From Serilophus lunatus (taxonomy: Eukaryota; Chordata; Aves; Passeriformes; Eurylaimidae), in the NCBI GenBank assembly GCA_013399895.1, contig VXBA01005700.1, positions 1,277,560 to 1,341,559 on the forward strand: 64,000 nt of DNA, written 5' to 3'. The notes under the pieces were generated by a model. That model was given only the letters and a program-made list of their open reading frames with translations. It did not search any database and was not told where the DNA came from. The translations under genes were made by a program, and so were the position numbers. Below are positions 25,158 through 39,600 of this stretch, one piece after another (position 1 is the first letter of the stretch; every line of letters starts with the position of its first letter).

Positions 25158-27986
25158 CTTGTGTGATTGAGGGCTTGTTCTTGTGTATGTAATGTAACTT
25201 CCATGGCCTAAACAGCTAGAAATTTTAGAAGTCTGTTTGCTGATGTGAATTTCCATAATGGCCTGTGAAAAGTTATGTGACACAGGTAATCTGGAAACAG
25301 CAAAATGTCAAATACCAAACACTCAGTGAGTAATGTGGCTGGTTTCTAATTTAATATAGAGCTTGCATATAGTGCATCTTACCACTGAGCTCTAGCCGGC
25401 TGCAGCGTAAATGGTCTTCTGAGATACATCTTGTTAGGGTTTAATGTCATAAAGCAATTCGTAATTCAGAATACGGTCTCCCTCTCTCTCTTTCTCTTTC
25501 CCTCCAAGGGAAAAATTCCTCTTTCCTGTTTCTTGTAAATATGTGTATACAGTAAAATAAACAAGCTTGATAGAGCTACAAAATGCAAAAGTTGCATCTC
25601 AACTATTTCAATTTTGTAATTACACTGTATATATAATACAACAGAATAAAAGGTGAGATTTCTGGCAAATTACTTACTGTTTACTTTCTCCAGTGAGACC
25701 CTTTTAGAACACTCTGTTTTTCTTTCAGTATGCTTCTATTGTGTAAAGTAATGAAAACTATATCAGATAGGAGTTAAAAAACCAGCAGAAGTCAATTTTT
25801 CTTCACTAGATGCCCATTCAAGGTGCTAACAATGCATACAGGATGCTCAGTTATATCCTAGAGTTTACAAAATACGAAATTACAAGCCTGAATGTATTTA
25901 CCTGATTTATCTATCTTAATTATCTTTGGCTTTGCTGGAAACTCTGTATGGTTCAGAGATGCTCCAGAATAAAGGCATAGAGTGGTTCAGTAGAGGTGTT
26001 CAAGCATCATATGAGCTGTCAGTTTGTTTCACTCTTTCTGGATCCTTCTCCTTTAATAAGATTTCATTTCCATGACCTGATATAGGTACGTAGGTCATTG
26101 TCTGCATTATGAAGGCTGCTTTTCCATGAAATGGGGGCAGTCTCAAATTATCTAATGTTAAATAAGAAAACCCTTGGAATACAAGGGTGTCAGTAGTTCA
26201 GTAATGGTCTGTATTCTCATCTCTCACGCATGCTGATCTAAATAAGTTTTGAGACTAAACTTGGTGTAACCTTATATATTTTTATATGGTTTCACTGGTA
26301 TCATAATAGAGACTTTAGGGCTTCCTTAGCAAGACAAGACAAGGACAGAAATAAAAGTAACCTGGGATTTTTGTTTGTTTTGGTCTGTTCTCTGTTCTCC
26401 AGAGAGATGTCTTTACGGGGCTGGGGTTTTTATGTGTTGGTTATTGCACTCAGCTTGTTTATAATTTTGTGTGTGAGGTTACTGTTCTCTTTTAATGAAT
26501 GTCTAGGCAAAAAAATCAATTGCTTAAGTGCAGAGTCCTTTTAATAAGGAGATGTTTTCTTATGCATTACACTGCTTTCTAAAGATGTCTTTGAAGCTGA
26601 ACACAGTACATTCAAGCCTACGGTGTTCTGCAAGATGAAGACCTAACATCATCTTGGGACTTCAGGAGACATGCTTTGGAGTTATGCCTGGAGTTGTCCT
26701 GAGTACTAGCAGATACTCAGTATACTTGATGTGCTATTACTCTCATAACAATAACTGATGTCTGCTTTTCTTATAAAAACAGTGACTCTAAGGTGTTCTG
26801 TCCAATATATCTCCTGTTCCATCCCTTCTCTCCACACACACACCCTTTTATCTTCAAGCAAACATCTGAATAACAACTGAAAGGAGTTTGTCTTTAGGGC
26901 CTTTTTTAGCTTTTGAAGTCAGTTGTGCTGCACTGTTGCAGGTGTGAGTTGTGCAGATGAGGTGTACAGAAGTTCTAACTTTAAGCCCTCAGAGAGAAGG
27001 CTGGCAGTGGACTGAGTGGGCTTTATGGAGTGAATGGGACCATGTGTGGCACCAAGCTTGTCATTGATGTGGAGGCAGCTGAGGCTGTTTCAAGTGAAAT
27101 CTTTGCTGACTTCCGTGATGTGGGAAGAGCGCTGAGTTATGTTGTGGGGAATGGAATCAGCAGCATAAAACCCCTGCAGTGCCCAAGGTTAATGCTGTAG
27201 CTGGAAGCACTTGTCAACGTCCTTGGACATTGGAGGGATGCTCATACTTGCCTTCCTGCAGCCCTTGGTGTGCAGGGAAGAGCAGGGCCCAAGATGCTGC
27301 TCAGCTGTCCTGGTGCCTCTAACAGTGTGTTGTCCTGTGGTGGCTGCAGGCAGGGATGTGGGTGGCCAAAGCCACTCACCTGCCACAGGGTAGTGTGATG
27401 AAAGGAATGCCATGAGATGGCAACTGCTGCATTGACCTGGATGTTGTCAAAGAAAGCTGTGTTCATAAGGATGCAGCAGGAGTAAGTAATAACTTGGTAG
27501 TTATTGTTTGGGTGCATTGTGGGCTGTTCATTATTCTTACTTTATCAGCACTGGATGGTCAGTGTCTTGTATTCTCTGCTTCTGCTCCTCTCTGTTCCAG
27601 GGGATGGATGAATGTTCTGGGCAAGGCAAAGTTTGAGGGTGGGTTGATGGGCAAATAGTTTTCTTGCTACAATCAGTGAGTTGACTGCAGGAAGGTGAAA
27701 AGGTCGAGGGTAGCTGTTACTGTTCTTCTCTGTAGTTTAAGTCTACCTGCTTTGGTTCCTGATGCAAACAGAAAAGTGACTCTGACTGGCTTTTGAGAAA
27801 AAATGAAGGCAGATTTGCCTCATTTGAGTAAACCAAAAACTACAGCAAATAGAAACTGTTTTAGTCTCTGTGACTTCATTGTATCGTTTACAATTACTTT
27901 GACATGATCAATTCATTGATAATTGACTATGCAGCAAATCGGTATTAAAAGACTAAATCTCAATGACATTGCTGTGTCACTCAATA
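25158..27986. other. Unannotated stretch, no supported gene
   Basis: AT-rich sequence with short pyrimidine runs near 25480-25505, and a GC-richer patch at about 27000-27420 containing overlapping open frames on both strands. No known protein, RNA or repeat is recognised. Confidence 0.5.
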
Positions 27987-28426
27987 GAGAATGGTGAAGG
28001 GTGGTGAGGGGGCTGGAGCACAAGCCCTGTGAGGAGTGATTGAGGGAGCTGGGGTTGTTCAGCCTGGAGAAGAGGAAGCTCAGGGGTGACCTTATTGCTG
28101 TCTGTAACTACCTGACAGGAGGATGTAGTCAGGCGGGGGTCGGTCTCTTCTCTCAGGTAACTGGTGACAGAACAAGAGGACACAGTCTCAAGGTCCATCA
28201 GGGGAGGTTTAGACTTGATATTAGAAAGAAATTCTTCACACAAAGGGTGATCCACCATTGGAATGGGCTGCCCAGGGAGGTGGTGGAGTCACTGACCCTG
28301 GATGTTCAAGAGTAGCCTGGATGAGGCACTTGGTGCCATGGTTTAGATGATGGGCTGTTAGATTATGGGTTGGACTTGATGCTCTTTAAGGTCTCTTCCA
28401 ACCCTGCTGATAATGTGGTACTGTGA
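27987..28426 (+). mobile_element. CR1 LINE fragment, diverged 3' part
   Basis: This is a sense-oriented CR1 remnant. The ordered blocks are GGGGTTGTTCAGCCTGGAGA, then CTTATTGCTGTCTGTAACTA, then GGTTTAGACTTGATATTAGA, then TGGAATGGGCTGCCCAGGGA, then a GGACTTGATGCTCTTTAAGG-type end. The terminal short repeats are eroded. A 91-codon open frame across it is only residual CR1 sequence and is not an independent gene. It is older than the copy at 4363-4714. Confidence 0.85.
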
Positions 28427-31400
28427 GAAAACAGAAAATACTCCATTTGAAGAGATTAATTCTTTAAATGTAGAGGAAGGGGTCTCATCAGGAATAGTTT
28501 GATACTAATAGTTTCATTTCAGTTATCTATATTTTGACTTGTGTGTGGGTGCAGCTGCTGTTTCTCCAGAGATGGTGGCAGACGAATTGGATGTAAAGCC
28601 TTGAGGTTATGACCTGATGTGTATACACAGTTGGATGTAGATACATCTTGCCTAAATGTGTATCTGTATTTCCATCTAGGAATATCTGCATTGGCATAAT
28701 AATGCAGTTTGTAATGCTCATTAAAAGTTTGGAGGTATTCACAAGTACTCAATTTTATATCTGTTAAACAATTAGCAAAGATTCCCAGTAGTGATCAAAA
28801 GAACTGGGAAAAACAATATTTCCATTTTTGTTTCTCTGTGGTCTTTAAGATAGAAAGATAAAACCCATAATGCCTACCTGTAATCTTAACTATCCAGTCT
28901 TGTCTGATGTGTGGCTTACTTGTGAAGTGGCTTTTTTATGTTGGCTGGAGGTTTATTGTTTTGACTTTTTTTCTGCCGGAGAACTAGAGAAGCAGTTTTC
29001 ACCACCCAGCTGGAGCCAGACTGTTGGGAGTTTTTTTCATGAAGCCACTTCTTTGGCTGTTGGTTGAGAAATGTGAGTTTTAAATAAGTGATAATGTAAA
29101 CAGAAAGAGAACCTGAAGTTTAAACAATCTATTTTACTGAGAGACCTTCTCCTTTCAGTTTTTGCGGGCCTCTGGTACTTTCTTGACGGTTCTCCAGAAA
29201 ACCTTGCCAAAAGGAAATCTAATGAAACAGTGCAAGCTGATGTCCTCTACTTGTGGCAACATTGTTTTTGACTGCAGCTTTTCCAGTTTACAATATTACT
29301 CCATATTTTTGAAGTGCACAGGGCATAATTAAAAAAGAGCAGCTGACAATAACAAAATCCTAAATGTAAAGGAGATGTTTTTCACACGTTTCGTATTCAT
29401 AAGGTGCTCAAAGAATTGAATCACAGAACATGGAACCTGACAGCAGAGGGAACCTACATTTCATGTGTTAGTGCTCTCTTTCCAGACCTCTGTGTTTCTT
29501 AGGAGTGCCTATGTCAAATACTTTCATGTATGTAGTTGGGGTTTTTTTGGTTTTTCTTTTAACTTTAAACAAGCTTTCTATTTGGTTTTGTTGTTACTAG
29601 AAGTTGCTGTGGCTGCCATGGGTGGTCCTGAGGCATCTTTTCAAGAAAATATTCAGTGTGTAAATGTTCTACTGAGTACTTTGCCTATACATTTTGTAAA
29701 TCTGCTTGTGCTGCCTGTCTCTGTGGGCTTGTTCAGTGGTAGGCCAATGCAATGGAAGTGTGAATTAAAGACAGCTGATTGTGGAAGTGGTGTACTTTTT
29801 CCTGTGAGCTGACTTTGCCCTTAGAATGTGTACAGTGATGAGAACTCATTTGCTCTTCCTAAGCTTTAGCCAAATGTTTGACTTGTCATAGCTTAACTAT
29901 GATATATAGCAAACTGAGGTCTTTAATGCCAACATCAGAAATCGTTAATGAGAGCCAGTTTTCACAAATTCAGTTCTAGTGATTATGACTGGGATGAGTC
30001 ATTTAATCTGATGCAAAGAAAGCAGAAAAGATGTTAAAGCACATAGATGTCAGTTCATTCTTCCACTTTTCATGTTCCACGGAAAAACTTCCCAATCAGG
30101 AGGGAATTTCTAAGCTCTCTGCAGTGTAACTTGTAACTCCATGAAGATGCTATGAGGTTGCCCAAACACAAAGAATTCAGGTCTGTGTTAATGGGGAAAA
30201 AAATAAGTCCTTACAGTCCACTGAACTAAAGGTATCTCCCCACTGAGTTCATATAATAGCATGAAGATGATAGGATTGATCAAGTAGCCTGGCACATCCA
30301 CAGTTGTCTGCTTCTCTCCTTGACCACAGCATTGCAATTTATGTCAGCAGAGGAACTCAGGTCATCGATAATGACTGTAGCATAGATGGTAGCATGTGCA
30401 CTCTGTAGGAGCACATGGAACAGTAAACTGCATAACAAGTATTTACTTGCCCACAATAGCCTGCCATCATTGATACACAGAGTGTTCAAGAGAAACTCAT
30501 CCGTTTCTCTAGTCTTTTGAAAATGCTGGATATACATGGAGAACATTTTTTGAGAGTGATGAGAGCTTAAATTAGTTGTGGCTTGTTGGCTCATATTTTA
30601 AGAGTTTTTTTTTTCTTTTTAACCGAGACTTTTTTTTGAGTTTGGTGAATGAGTAAAAGGGTCCAGCTTTGTGAGTTGTATTGGATTGTAAATGGGCATC
30701 AGAAGATAAAGACAAAGGACCACTCAGTGTTTCAGAAATGGAGGTTTCTGAGTTACTGTTTAATGAACGGTGTGTGTTCGCGTTCACATACCCATGAAAT
30801 CCACCCATTCTGAGAGGGCTTCATTAACAGCCCGGCATTTAATAAGCAAGGATCCACAGCCATGTTTGAGAGGGGGTTTTTGTGTTCCAAAGTGCTCCTC
30901 TGCTTAAAATATCTTTTTTAAAAGGAAAGAAAAACCTTTTCCTGCTTCCTGCAGAGAGGTTTTAGTGCAAATCTGGACTAGTCATAGAAGGAACTGGCTC
31001 AGCTGATTTTAAATCTTTGATTCTTCACTGGGCTGACCAGTATCTTGCAATGAGATCCTTTGTGTCACCACTTAGGCTTGTGAAAGACCTGTGTATCCCA
31101 GAGATTGCTGCCCAATTAATGCATCCTGTAGCAATTCTAGAGTATTTAAAGGGCCTGCAAACCAAGGAAGTTAAATTATTTTAAAACTTCATTTGGAAAG
31201 TCCTGTCTACTTGGGCATCTCCACTGGTTTGGTAAGTTTTCGTGAACAAATCATGTGGAGTTGTCTCTCCAGTTGCTTACCAGCTCATCAGGGACCTGAC
31301 CTAGACTTTCAGGGAAAACTTGTTTATATTTAGATGCTTGAGCCTAGAACAACAGACTTGTGAACCGGCATTCCCACTGCAGAACTCTGAGGATGTCAAT

Positions 31401-32224
31401 CATCTGGATTTTAGATTTTGTTCATTAGGTGCCAGGTGCTCTTATATTCTCAAATGACACACATTACTTGACAAGGAAGCTCACTTGCTATTGCTGTCTT
31501 GCTGACTGAGTTTTTTTTTAATTATTTTTTTTCTCAGGTGGGGGGAGAGGTGTTTGCAAACTTGGGTTTGTAGTGTTGGGTAGCTTGCTGAGAAAAAAAA
31601 ACAAAAAAAAAACAAAACAGGAGGGGCTGAGACAAGTTGTGTTACCTGTTCTCCAGATACCAGTATTTCCAGCCCTTCTGCATTTGGAATTATGGGCAAA
31701 TATGGTAGCATGGTTGTAGTGTCAGGTTACCACAGGTCAAATGAAAGAGTGTCATCACTTATGGATCATGCAGGCAGAAGAAATCAGCCCCTGAGGTGTT
31801 TAATCGTGCCCTAAGGCACAAAGAAATGTCTGGGAGACAGCAGGCTGGCTGTTCTTGGCTCAGTCGCTGGTAGGACTGCAACACTGGTCCTCATGGAAGG
31901 CACATGAAGGACAAAAAGGGGACATGGAACAGCCAAACATGAATTTACCGTGAGCAAATTGTTCCTTAATGTAAAAGTGATGGAGACAAAATGCTGTGGA
32001 CATTTTCGGGAGACCAGAGAACCTTGTTTTGGTGGTTCTAAGGCTTTTGACACTTCATTAGCATCCCTGGAGCCAAACTGAACTCTGACTGGATGGGTTG
32101 CTGGACACATTACACAGCTTGTAAGATGCTGGCTGAGCCAGTGGTTCAGCGCTGAACTGGCAGAGGGTTACTGGTGGTTCTCCTTCAGGGCTGATACTGA
32201 TGCCAGTGAGTAATATTTTCATTA
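28427..32224. other. Unannotated stretch, no supported gene
   Basis: No gene is recognised. The longest open frame (115 codons, 29465-29812 +) is hydrophobic with no family resemblance. A hairpin-forming T-run/A-run pair lies at 31525-31600. Confidence 0.5.
31525..31600. repeat. 13-bp inverted repeat of T- and A-runs
   Basis: TTTTTTTTCTCAG (31525-31537) and CTGAGAAAAAAAA (31588-31600) are exact reverse complements with a 50-nt loop. The left arm also looks like a splice acceptor. The sequence is partly low-complexity, so chance is a real alternative. Confidence 0.5.
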
Positions 32225-32950
32225 GTGATACAATTGATGGGTTGGTTTGCACCCTTAGCAAATTGAAGGTTACACCAAGTTGGTGGAAGTAGTGGATATA
32301 CAGGAGCTGCTATTCAGAGGGACTTGAGAAAGTTGGAGTGGGCTAACAGGAACCAACGATGGTTCACGAAAAGAAAGGGAGAAAACAACTTTGCAGAGAA
32401 GACCTGGTGATCCTAACGGGCAGTAAGTAGACTAGAACTTAGCAGCAAGACCTTACAGCCACAAAATCAAACTGAAGGCTGGCTGCGTGAACAAGAGTGT
32501 GGGCAGCAGGTTGAGTGAAGAGTTTTCCTGCTCTGCCCTCCTGAGACTGTACACCCATACAGAGAGACTGGAGAGAGCACAGTCGAGGACCACTGAGGTG
32601 GTTCAGTTTGGAGCACATGATGTATACCAGGAGAGGCTGCGAGAGCTGGTTGTGTGTTGACTGATAAGGCCATGGGGAGGCTCCAGTTGACGCCAACTAT
32701 CTGTAAAATAATTATGAAGAAGAGGGAGCTAGACTTCTCTTAGAGGTGGTAAGTTGAAAGGACGGGCAAGAGGTGGTAGTTGCAAGTTGCAACTGGGGAA
32801 ATTCTGGATCAGCATAAGAAAAAATGTCTTCCATTTTGAGAGTGATGGAGCAGGTGCCCAAGGAGGTGGTGGATTCTTCATTCCTAGCTGGGCACCTGGG
32901 CACTGTGATCCAGCTTTGAAGCTAAGCCTGCCTTGAGCAGGACTAGAGAC
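32225..32950 (+). mobile_element. CR1 LINE fragment, old and degraded
   Basis: The sequence follows a CR1 layout with many changes and gaps: TTTGCACCCTTAGCAAATTG near 32250, an ACACCAAGTTGGTGGAAGTA block, a GGACTTGAGAAAGTTGGAGT block, and a tail part with GAGCAGGTGCCCAAGGAGGT and a GGATTCTTCATTCCTAGCTG-like end. The terminal repeats are lost. The right and left borders are approximate. It is the most extensive but also the most diverged CR1 copy here. Confidence 0.7.
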
Positions 32951-35900
32951 CCACAGGTGCTATGAATTTAGTATTTCATATTTGCCTTTTCTTGAAGTAA
33001 TGGTTTGTTAGTGCATGAAAATTAATAATTACCTTGTCTAGATTTAAAGAGAATGAAGCAAAAATATTTTACCGAAATTTTTCACGTGCAGCTCATGTCA
33101 CATTTCTAGCTTTAGGTCTTTTGAAGTGGACATTGTGAATCATGTGATTGTCTTTCCATGAATTAAAAATAAGCCAAGTCTCTTTCTCCTTAAAAGGGCC
33201 TGTTATGTTCAGCAGAACTCGAGGTGGTGATGCATTTTTGCAACATTAGTGAGCGTGCACATGGCTTGAGAATGGGAGCATTGTCTACAGCCCTGCTTAC
33301 TTCTGATGGTTTAGTTCGAGGCTTATTTGAGAGAGTTTGTTAGGGGGGGAGAAACACTGAAATGTTCTTATGGCATAAAGCTACCTCCTTGGCAAAGAAC
33401 AGATTTTTTTGGTTGCTTGCTTTCTTCCGAAAATTTGAGGTAATTCATACTCGTGAACCATTGAGCTTCAGGAGAATGTGGCTATAATGCTACAGTGAAT
33501 TGCTGTCTATAAGAGATGAGTCTGCTTAGTTACACACTTGAGGACGTTGTTTACAATTACAGAATGGCAGCCCATACTACTGTATATGTGGCTCTCAAAG
33601 CAATTTTTAAAGTTATGACAGTAAAAATTTCCTTTTTTTTTCTTAATTTTGTTAGCTGTGCGTGTTTGATCATTAGACCTTTTCCATCAAATGAAGTTCT
33701 TTAAATCTGCATGCCAGTTTTTTTCTTTGTATTTCACCTGCAAAAAAAGCAATAGATTTAGGCTTGGTATTGTGTGGCATCCTGGGGGAATGAACTGCTT
33801 TACTGGCTTGGCTCTGATCTTTTTAGTGTTTGGTCTCTTACAAGGGACACACATGAGGAAATACACAAAATACCCTTATCCTAAAAAGAGCTAGCAGTCA
33901 TGTAGGCCAAAAGTTCTGTGCCTTTTTAATGGATTAACTGAATAGTTGAGTGCAACAATTTAGGCAATGAAATAATGGAACTATGGGACTTTAAATACTT
34001 TCATTATTTCAGTAGGTGTTTAAAGTGGAGTTTAATGTGCTGAGTTGCCTTATTGGGCTATACATGGAATAGAAAAAACATTCCACCTTCTGTGGGTTTT
34101 TTAGTAACATTGATTATTCCTTTTCATTTATCTGTGTGATAAGTAAATTTTTTATTCATTCTGGAATTATGTATTGTATTCAGGGGAAGCTTTGTGATTT
34201 CCTGCATCTCCAGATCTTTGCATTGTTTTTTTATATAACTGCCCAGAGGTAGTTTCACTGTCTATAGGTTTTCCAGGACGTGTACATGGATTATTACACG
34301 GAGGATGTTGGATAAGCCCCAAATCAGATAGGCAGGTTCAATGTTGTGTTTAAGGGCTCGTGTGCATTACTAATGGGAGTCAGTGCTCAGGTCTAAAATG
34401 AGGTGCTTACAGGCACTGTAGTGTTTTGTGGGCACAAGCAGCTCGGGTTGCCCTGCAGACTCCTTGCTGCCCGTGTCCTGGTGGAAATGCACTTGGCTTG
34501 ATGAGGCTGTGCCACACAGAGCACTTCCCTGTGGGACAGGGCTGCTCAGGGCATGGGCAGCAGCATGGACCTACACAAGGGCACGTGCTGTGTGTGTGCT
34601 TCCACTTCATTGTCTGAGTTCTGCAGCTCCATGAAGGCCCTCCTGGAGGTGGATCTGAAGTGTGCCTGGCTGGGCATGTGTGATGTCTGATTGCCCATGT
34701 AGCAAGCACACAGAGTGGTTGCTGAATGTGGAAGTTTTGTTTTGAGTTTCTTCATCTGGAAGGGAGAGACAGCAGAAGGGAGCCAGGGCTGGGATCAGAG
34801 CTCTCTTCCCAGTTTGACCATGGATTTGATTCTGACCTTTTTTTCAAGGTTTTTCACCTCTCTCAAACTCTTTCCTAAGTGCAAAAATTAAAAAGATAGC
34901 AATGTTCCCAGCTTCATTAAAGTGCTTTGAAACCAAGACATAACGAATAAGAGCTAGGAATTATTATGATTTTTTTTTTTATGCAGCAAATTTGATTCTA
35001 CCACAGCAAGAAAGCTGAAAAGTCAGTAGAAAAAGATTATATTTGGTAATGGTATGTTTTTAACTTTGGCTCAGTCTTAAACTCTGTGTTCTGATACTTT
35101 TCTATAGGCATAGACAGGCACAAAATCATAGGCATATTGCTGTAGCTCTGTGAAAGTATGTTACAGAAATAGAACCATCTTCCTTCTAGGCTCTCAGAGG
35201 TTTTATGTAAGGAAGCTCAGCTATTTTCAGTGGTTGGTTGCCTAACAGACATAGACTTCCATTTTTGCATCTAGTGATCTCCAGATGGAGATGGAAGCAC
35301 ATGTGTGTCTTTGCATGAACATTAAATTGAGGACTTGATATGCTCTGCATGTTTCATGCGTGTCGTCTGCATGGTACACTCCACAGGTTTGGTGCCTTCT
35401 TGGGCACACTATTTTTCAGGATACTTAATAAGCCAAATTCCTTATACATGGGGAATAAAAAAGATATTTGAAACAGGGCACGAAAGACAGGAAGTAATTG
35501 TTCACATTATGACACTCATATGTTAAGTGACCAAACTTACCAAAGTTTTGGGCCTGTGTAAGATCACAGGTTGGGTTGAGGGTAAAACAGAAACCTCTTG
35601 ATACGGCACAGAGGATCTTTGGCTTTATCCATTGTGAGGAATGCTTAAAACATGCTTTATTCTCCAGGATTTTCTTGTGTGTTCAATTGAGGTCCTAATT
35701 ATTTGCAGACTTCCAACAAGTCAGAATTTTCTCATCATAAGTCATTAAGTTGTACTGAAAAAGCTCTAAATTATGTCTTATTTTGTTTCTGTGGATGAGA
35801 TGGGTAAGTTTTTTCCTCTTTACCTTTTAATTCCTCAGTCCTGAAATCAGCCGTTTTCTGGCCAAAATTCAGTTCATCAGAATGCTTAGGCTTAATTTAA

Positions 35901-36327
35901 GCATCTACTTACATTTGCAAGGCCAAGAGTCACATAATAATAGTAAGTGATAGAAATAACAAACTTTTTAAAAATAAGGAAAATGGGTTTTTTTAAGTAC
36001 CAAATTTTAGTTAAAAAGAAAATAACCACTAGATGGCACTTGAAAATTGTACATTGAGATAATACATCTACTTTCAAAATCATTACAAATTTTGATAGAC
36101 CCAAAAGTTTTTATGTAGTTCTGCTTAGTTCTGGGAGTTCCTTTAATTAAAGTTCCTTTAGCTATATTTCCTCCTGTGATCAAATTAAACCACTGCACTA
36201 AGTAGTCTAGTCTACATTAAAAACCCATTCCTGATGCTTAAAATGCTACCTTCAGAAAGAAGATAAATACGTAACTGATAAAACCAATAAATATATCTAA
36301 TGTAGTTTGGTTTCCACTTACTTGACA
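32951..36327. other. Unannotated stretch, no supported gene
   Basis: AT-rich sequence with a GC-richer patch at about 34400-34820 that produces overlapping open frames on both strands. No domain, RNA or repeat is recognised. Confidence 0.5.
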
Positions 36328-36612
36328 TAGAATTATTTAGGTTGGAAAAGACCTTGAAGCTCACTGAGTCCAACCATTAACCTTGCACTGCCAAGCGCAC
36401 CACTCAGCCATGTCCCTAAGTGCTGTATCTACATGTCTTTTAAAAGACCTCCAGGGATGGTGACTCCACCAGATCGCCAGGCAGCAGGTTCCAATGCTTG
36501 ACAAACCCTTTTGGTGGGGAAATTTTTTCTTTATATGCAGTCTAAACTTCCTGTGGTGCAGCTTGAGGCTATTTCCTCTTGTTATTTGGGGGAAAAGATT
36601 GATAGCCTTTTT
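36328..36612 (-). mobile_element. CR1 LINE fragment, antisense
   Basis: An inverted CR1 3' end, starting with CATAGAATTATTTAGGTTGG and then GAGTCCAACCATTAACCTTG, followed by TCCAGGGATGGTGACTCCAC, GCAGGTTCCAATGCTTGACA and a TATGCAGTCTAAACTTCCTG block. It belongs to the same subfamily as the copy at 52709-52889, judging from the shared middle part. It is 5'-truncated and inactive. Confidence 0.88.
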
Positions 36613-39600
36613 TTTAGCAAAATTCTGCTCTGCCTTGGCATTCTGTTTACCTTCCTAGGTTATGTCTAATTTGAGATAGGTTATATTTTGGCAAAGTGAC
36701 TGCTTTAATATTGCCAACAGCTTGGAAATTAACCCAGAGTTCATACAGGGAACAGAATCCCAGGGGTTTGCTTTTCACTAATTTTTGGCTTTACACGCTT
36801 CTATCTCTTGGTAAGGGAAGAGGATGGAGGGTAATCGTGACAATTTTATTCTGCATAAAATATTGTAGCAGCTAGGAATTTATTGTCAAGTCAGTGCTTT
36901 GATATTTATGTAAGTGAACATTGCACAAGACCATTTTATTTGAAATTTTTCTATAGCCTTCTTATTGTTGTCTCTGAGATGCATAAGAGTTACATTACCT
37001 TAATTTATAAGCTTTATATTGAAGATACATAAAGCTGAGTAGTAGCTGTCTGTAGCCATTAATTTAGTGGCTCTTCCATGGGGGAAGCGGGTAGTAGCTG
37101 TTCTAGGGGATGTATAGTCATTTGTCTTGGCCTACTGCACTTGAGCTGAAGAGAGCAGAAGTAGACAAAGTATAATACTGGGTTGTGCAAGGGTATTTTA
37201 TGGCCTATTAAATATGTATTAAGGGAGTAATTCCTTCATTTGCTCATATAGCTGTATATGGTTCCCCTGACTCTGGTAGTAATTACAAGTGAATTTTATT
37301 ATGAAAGCTTCCTTACACACATGGTAAACCTTAGAAGGGATTGCAGCAGCACTGGACACAGCTGCATTGTCTGGTTTTGCAGAGCATACCAGGACACAGT
37401 CAATAGGAGGTGAAAAGGAAAGTTGAACAATTTTGCCATTCAGCCGTGCTCATCCCGCAACGTCTGCTGCAGAAACGTCTCTTCTGTGCTACTCTGCACT
37501 GTGCAAAAGCTTTTGGCTGTGTTTCTCCCTGACTGGACCATACAACAGTTTGTATGCCTACTAATCAGATAAAAATGGAGCTTTGGGAGTGGCAAGTCAA
37601 GAACACTGACTTTTTTTTCCATTCAGAGGCTTTCATCCTCTGAAGGCTGTGAGTGGAACTCCAGGCCATCCTTGTTCACATCCAGTTCCAGTTTGGCTTG
37701 GAGTCATTAGCTGATAGGCCCTTCAGTGAGGAAGCTGTTGCTGAGCTGCACGTGCCCCTCTGGGGATGATCTGATGGGAAAGCCCATGCACTGAACATTA
37801 AGTGTTTCCCATGGCCATCTTCCCTGTGAGCTCACTGGCTCTAGAGCTCTTTATGCTGAGATTTACTGTGTAGTCTCTTGAAAAACTGGAGGGAAATCTG
37901 GTGATTTTCGTTTTGTGATGTTAAAATAATGGCAAAAAGCAGGAATTCACAGCTGTCTAGAAAAGGTGCTCCCCATGTAGACTCAGGTAGTCTAGCTCAC
38001 ACGGGAGCACAAAGCAGATTTTTCAAGCTGTGCTTTCTCAGCTCTAACTTGCTAAAAGACAGTGGTTTGTTGGAGCTGTTGCTATGGTCTATGATGCTCT
38101 GCAGACAAGCACTCATCTCCTGTCTGAGAAGTGGTTGCATTTCCCAGTCTACTCTGTGTTCCTGTAGGAAAGATGCTTTGTTGTTAAATTGCTCTGGTAT
38201 CAGCAGAGGGCTTTCACAGCAGATGTTGTCATTATCCCTCTCTCCGTGGGAGGAAGCATTGTGAAGCAGGTTCTGCCTCCTCTGTGTTTTGAATTTCAGG
38301 CATTTATTCTGCTCACCTTCCTGGATTTCTTGGCACTCTCTCCTGTGGCAGCAGCAGATGTAGAAGTAAAAAGAAATGCTGCTTTGGAGGAAAAGGATGT
38401 CCAAGTTTGCAGGCTGTGTGGGCTACATCTCCTTCACCTAGAAGCAGCGCCAGGTTTAGTAGTGCCGGTGTCCCAGTATGTCCATCTTCAGGGTGAGTGG
38501 CCTCACCTACACGTGCAGGAGGCCTTACCCTGCTCCCCAGTGTGTGGCTCCCATGCATTATCACTGCACAGACCATGAAGCAGGGAAACCCCTCAGCCTG
38601 CTCTTCAGAGGCTCCAGGCAAAGTAAATCACTGGGGTAATAACCCAGATGTATTTTTCCAGGAGCTGCACCAGGCTGTGGGCAGACCTGCTGCGGTGGTT
38701 GTTTGGCACGTGGGGTGGTTAGCACCCGGTGTCCAGACAGACACCTCTCGCCCTAACAAACACCTGTGTTCTGCACTTCATGACTTCATGAAATTTTGGT
38801 TAGGGGAGTGTGTCACTGGAGGCTTGTTCAGTGAATTAAGTGTAGCTGTAGCCTGAGACTTGCTTGATTTCTGGTTTTGTTGTTTGTACCTCTGCAGCTG
38901 CTGAAGGCTGAAATGAATCCTGTGATAGGAAACGTCCTACCTTAAATTAAACTCAAGGCAAAAAAAAGGCCTGGTTTGGTTAAGGCCTGTGTCTTCATTC
39001 ACTGGGGTTTTTTTCTGAGTGACTCTATAAGCTCCTGTTGGGAGGTATTAATGCTTCTGTTTGAATAAAGGTGTTAGTGATTTCTACCCTCAGACCTGTT
39101 TCTGCGAGGCAGACTCTTCCACTGAAGGTGCACACCCTGCAGCTCAGGGGTGATGGGCAGCTTTCCCCTCGATCTGCACCAGCATGTTGCTTCATAGAGG
39201 CAACTGCACACAGACCATTTGGGTGTTTTGGCTGGGGTTCTATTTTTGTGGTGTGTGCTGCTTGTTACTGGGGATATGTTTTTAAATTTACTTTTAAAAG
39301 GGTGACCCTTAGGTGCGAGCTTCCTTCCCCACACCCACTCCCACCCCGGGGGTACTGATTTGGAACCCTCTGACCTGTCAGGAGCTGGGGCCTAGTTTGG
39401 AAACAAACACCTCCAACCCCTCTACCTGCTGCCCAGAGTTGGTTTTGTTCTGTGTCTTCCCTGTCCTTTCCAGCGGGCGTAGAACTTGCTCTGAGAATGT
39501 CTCCTTGGCTTTCTTCTTATCCCATGAAGGGCTCCTGTGAGGACATTGCTCAGCACAGCTGTCATATGCCAACATGGGTTTTCCTTTTCCCACAGTACTG

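Noticed and set aside
28040..28315. 91-codon open frame that looks protein-like
   Set aside because: It lies entirely inside a CR1 3' fragment, so it is repeat sequence and not a gene.
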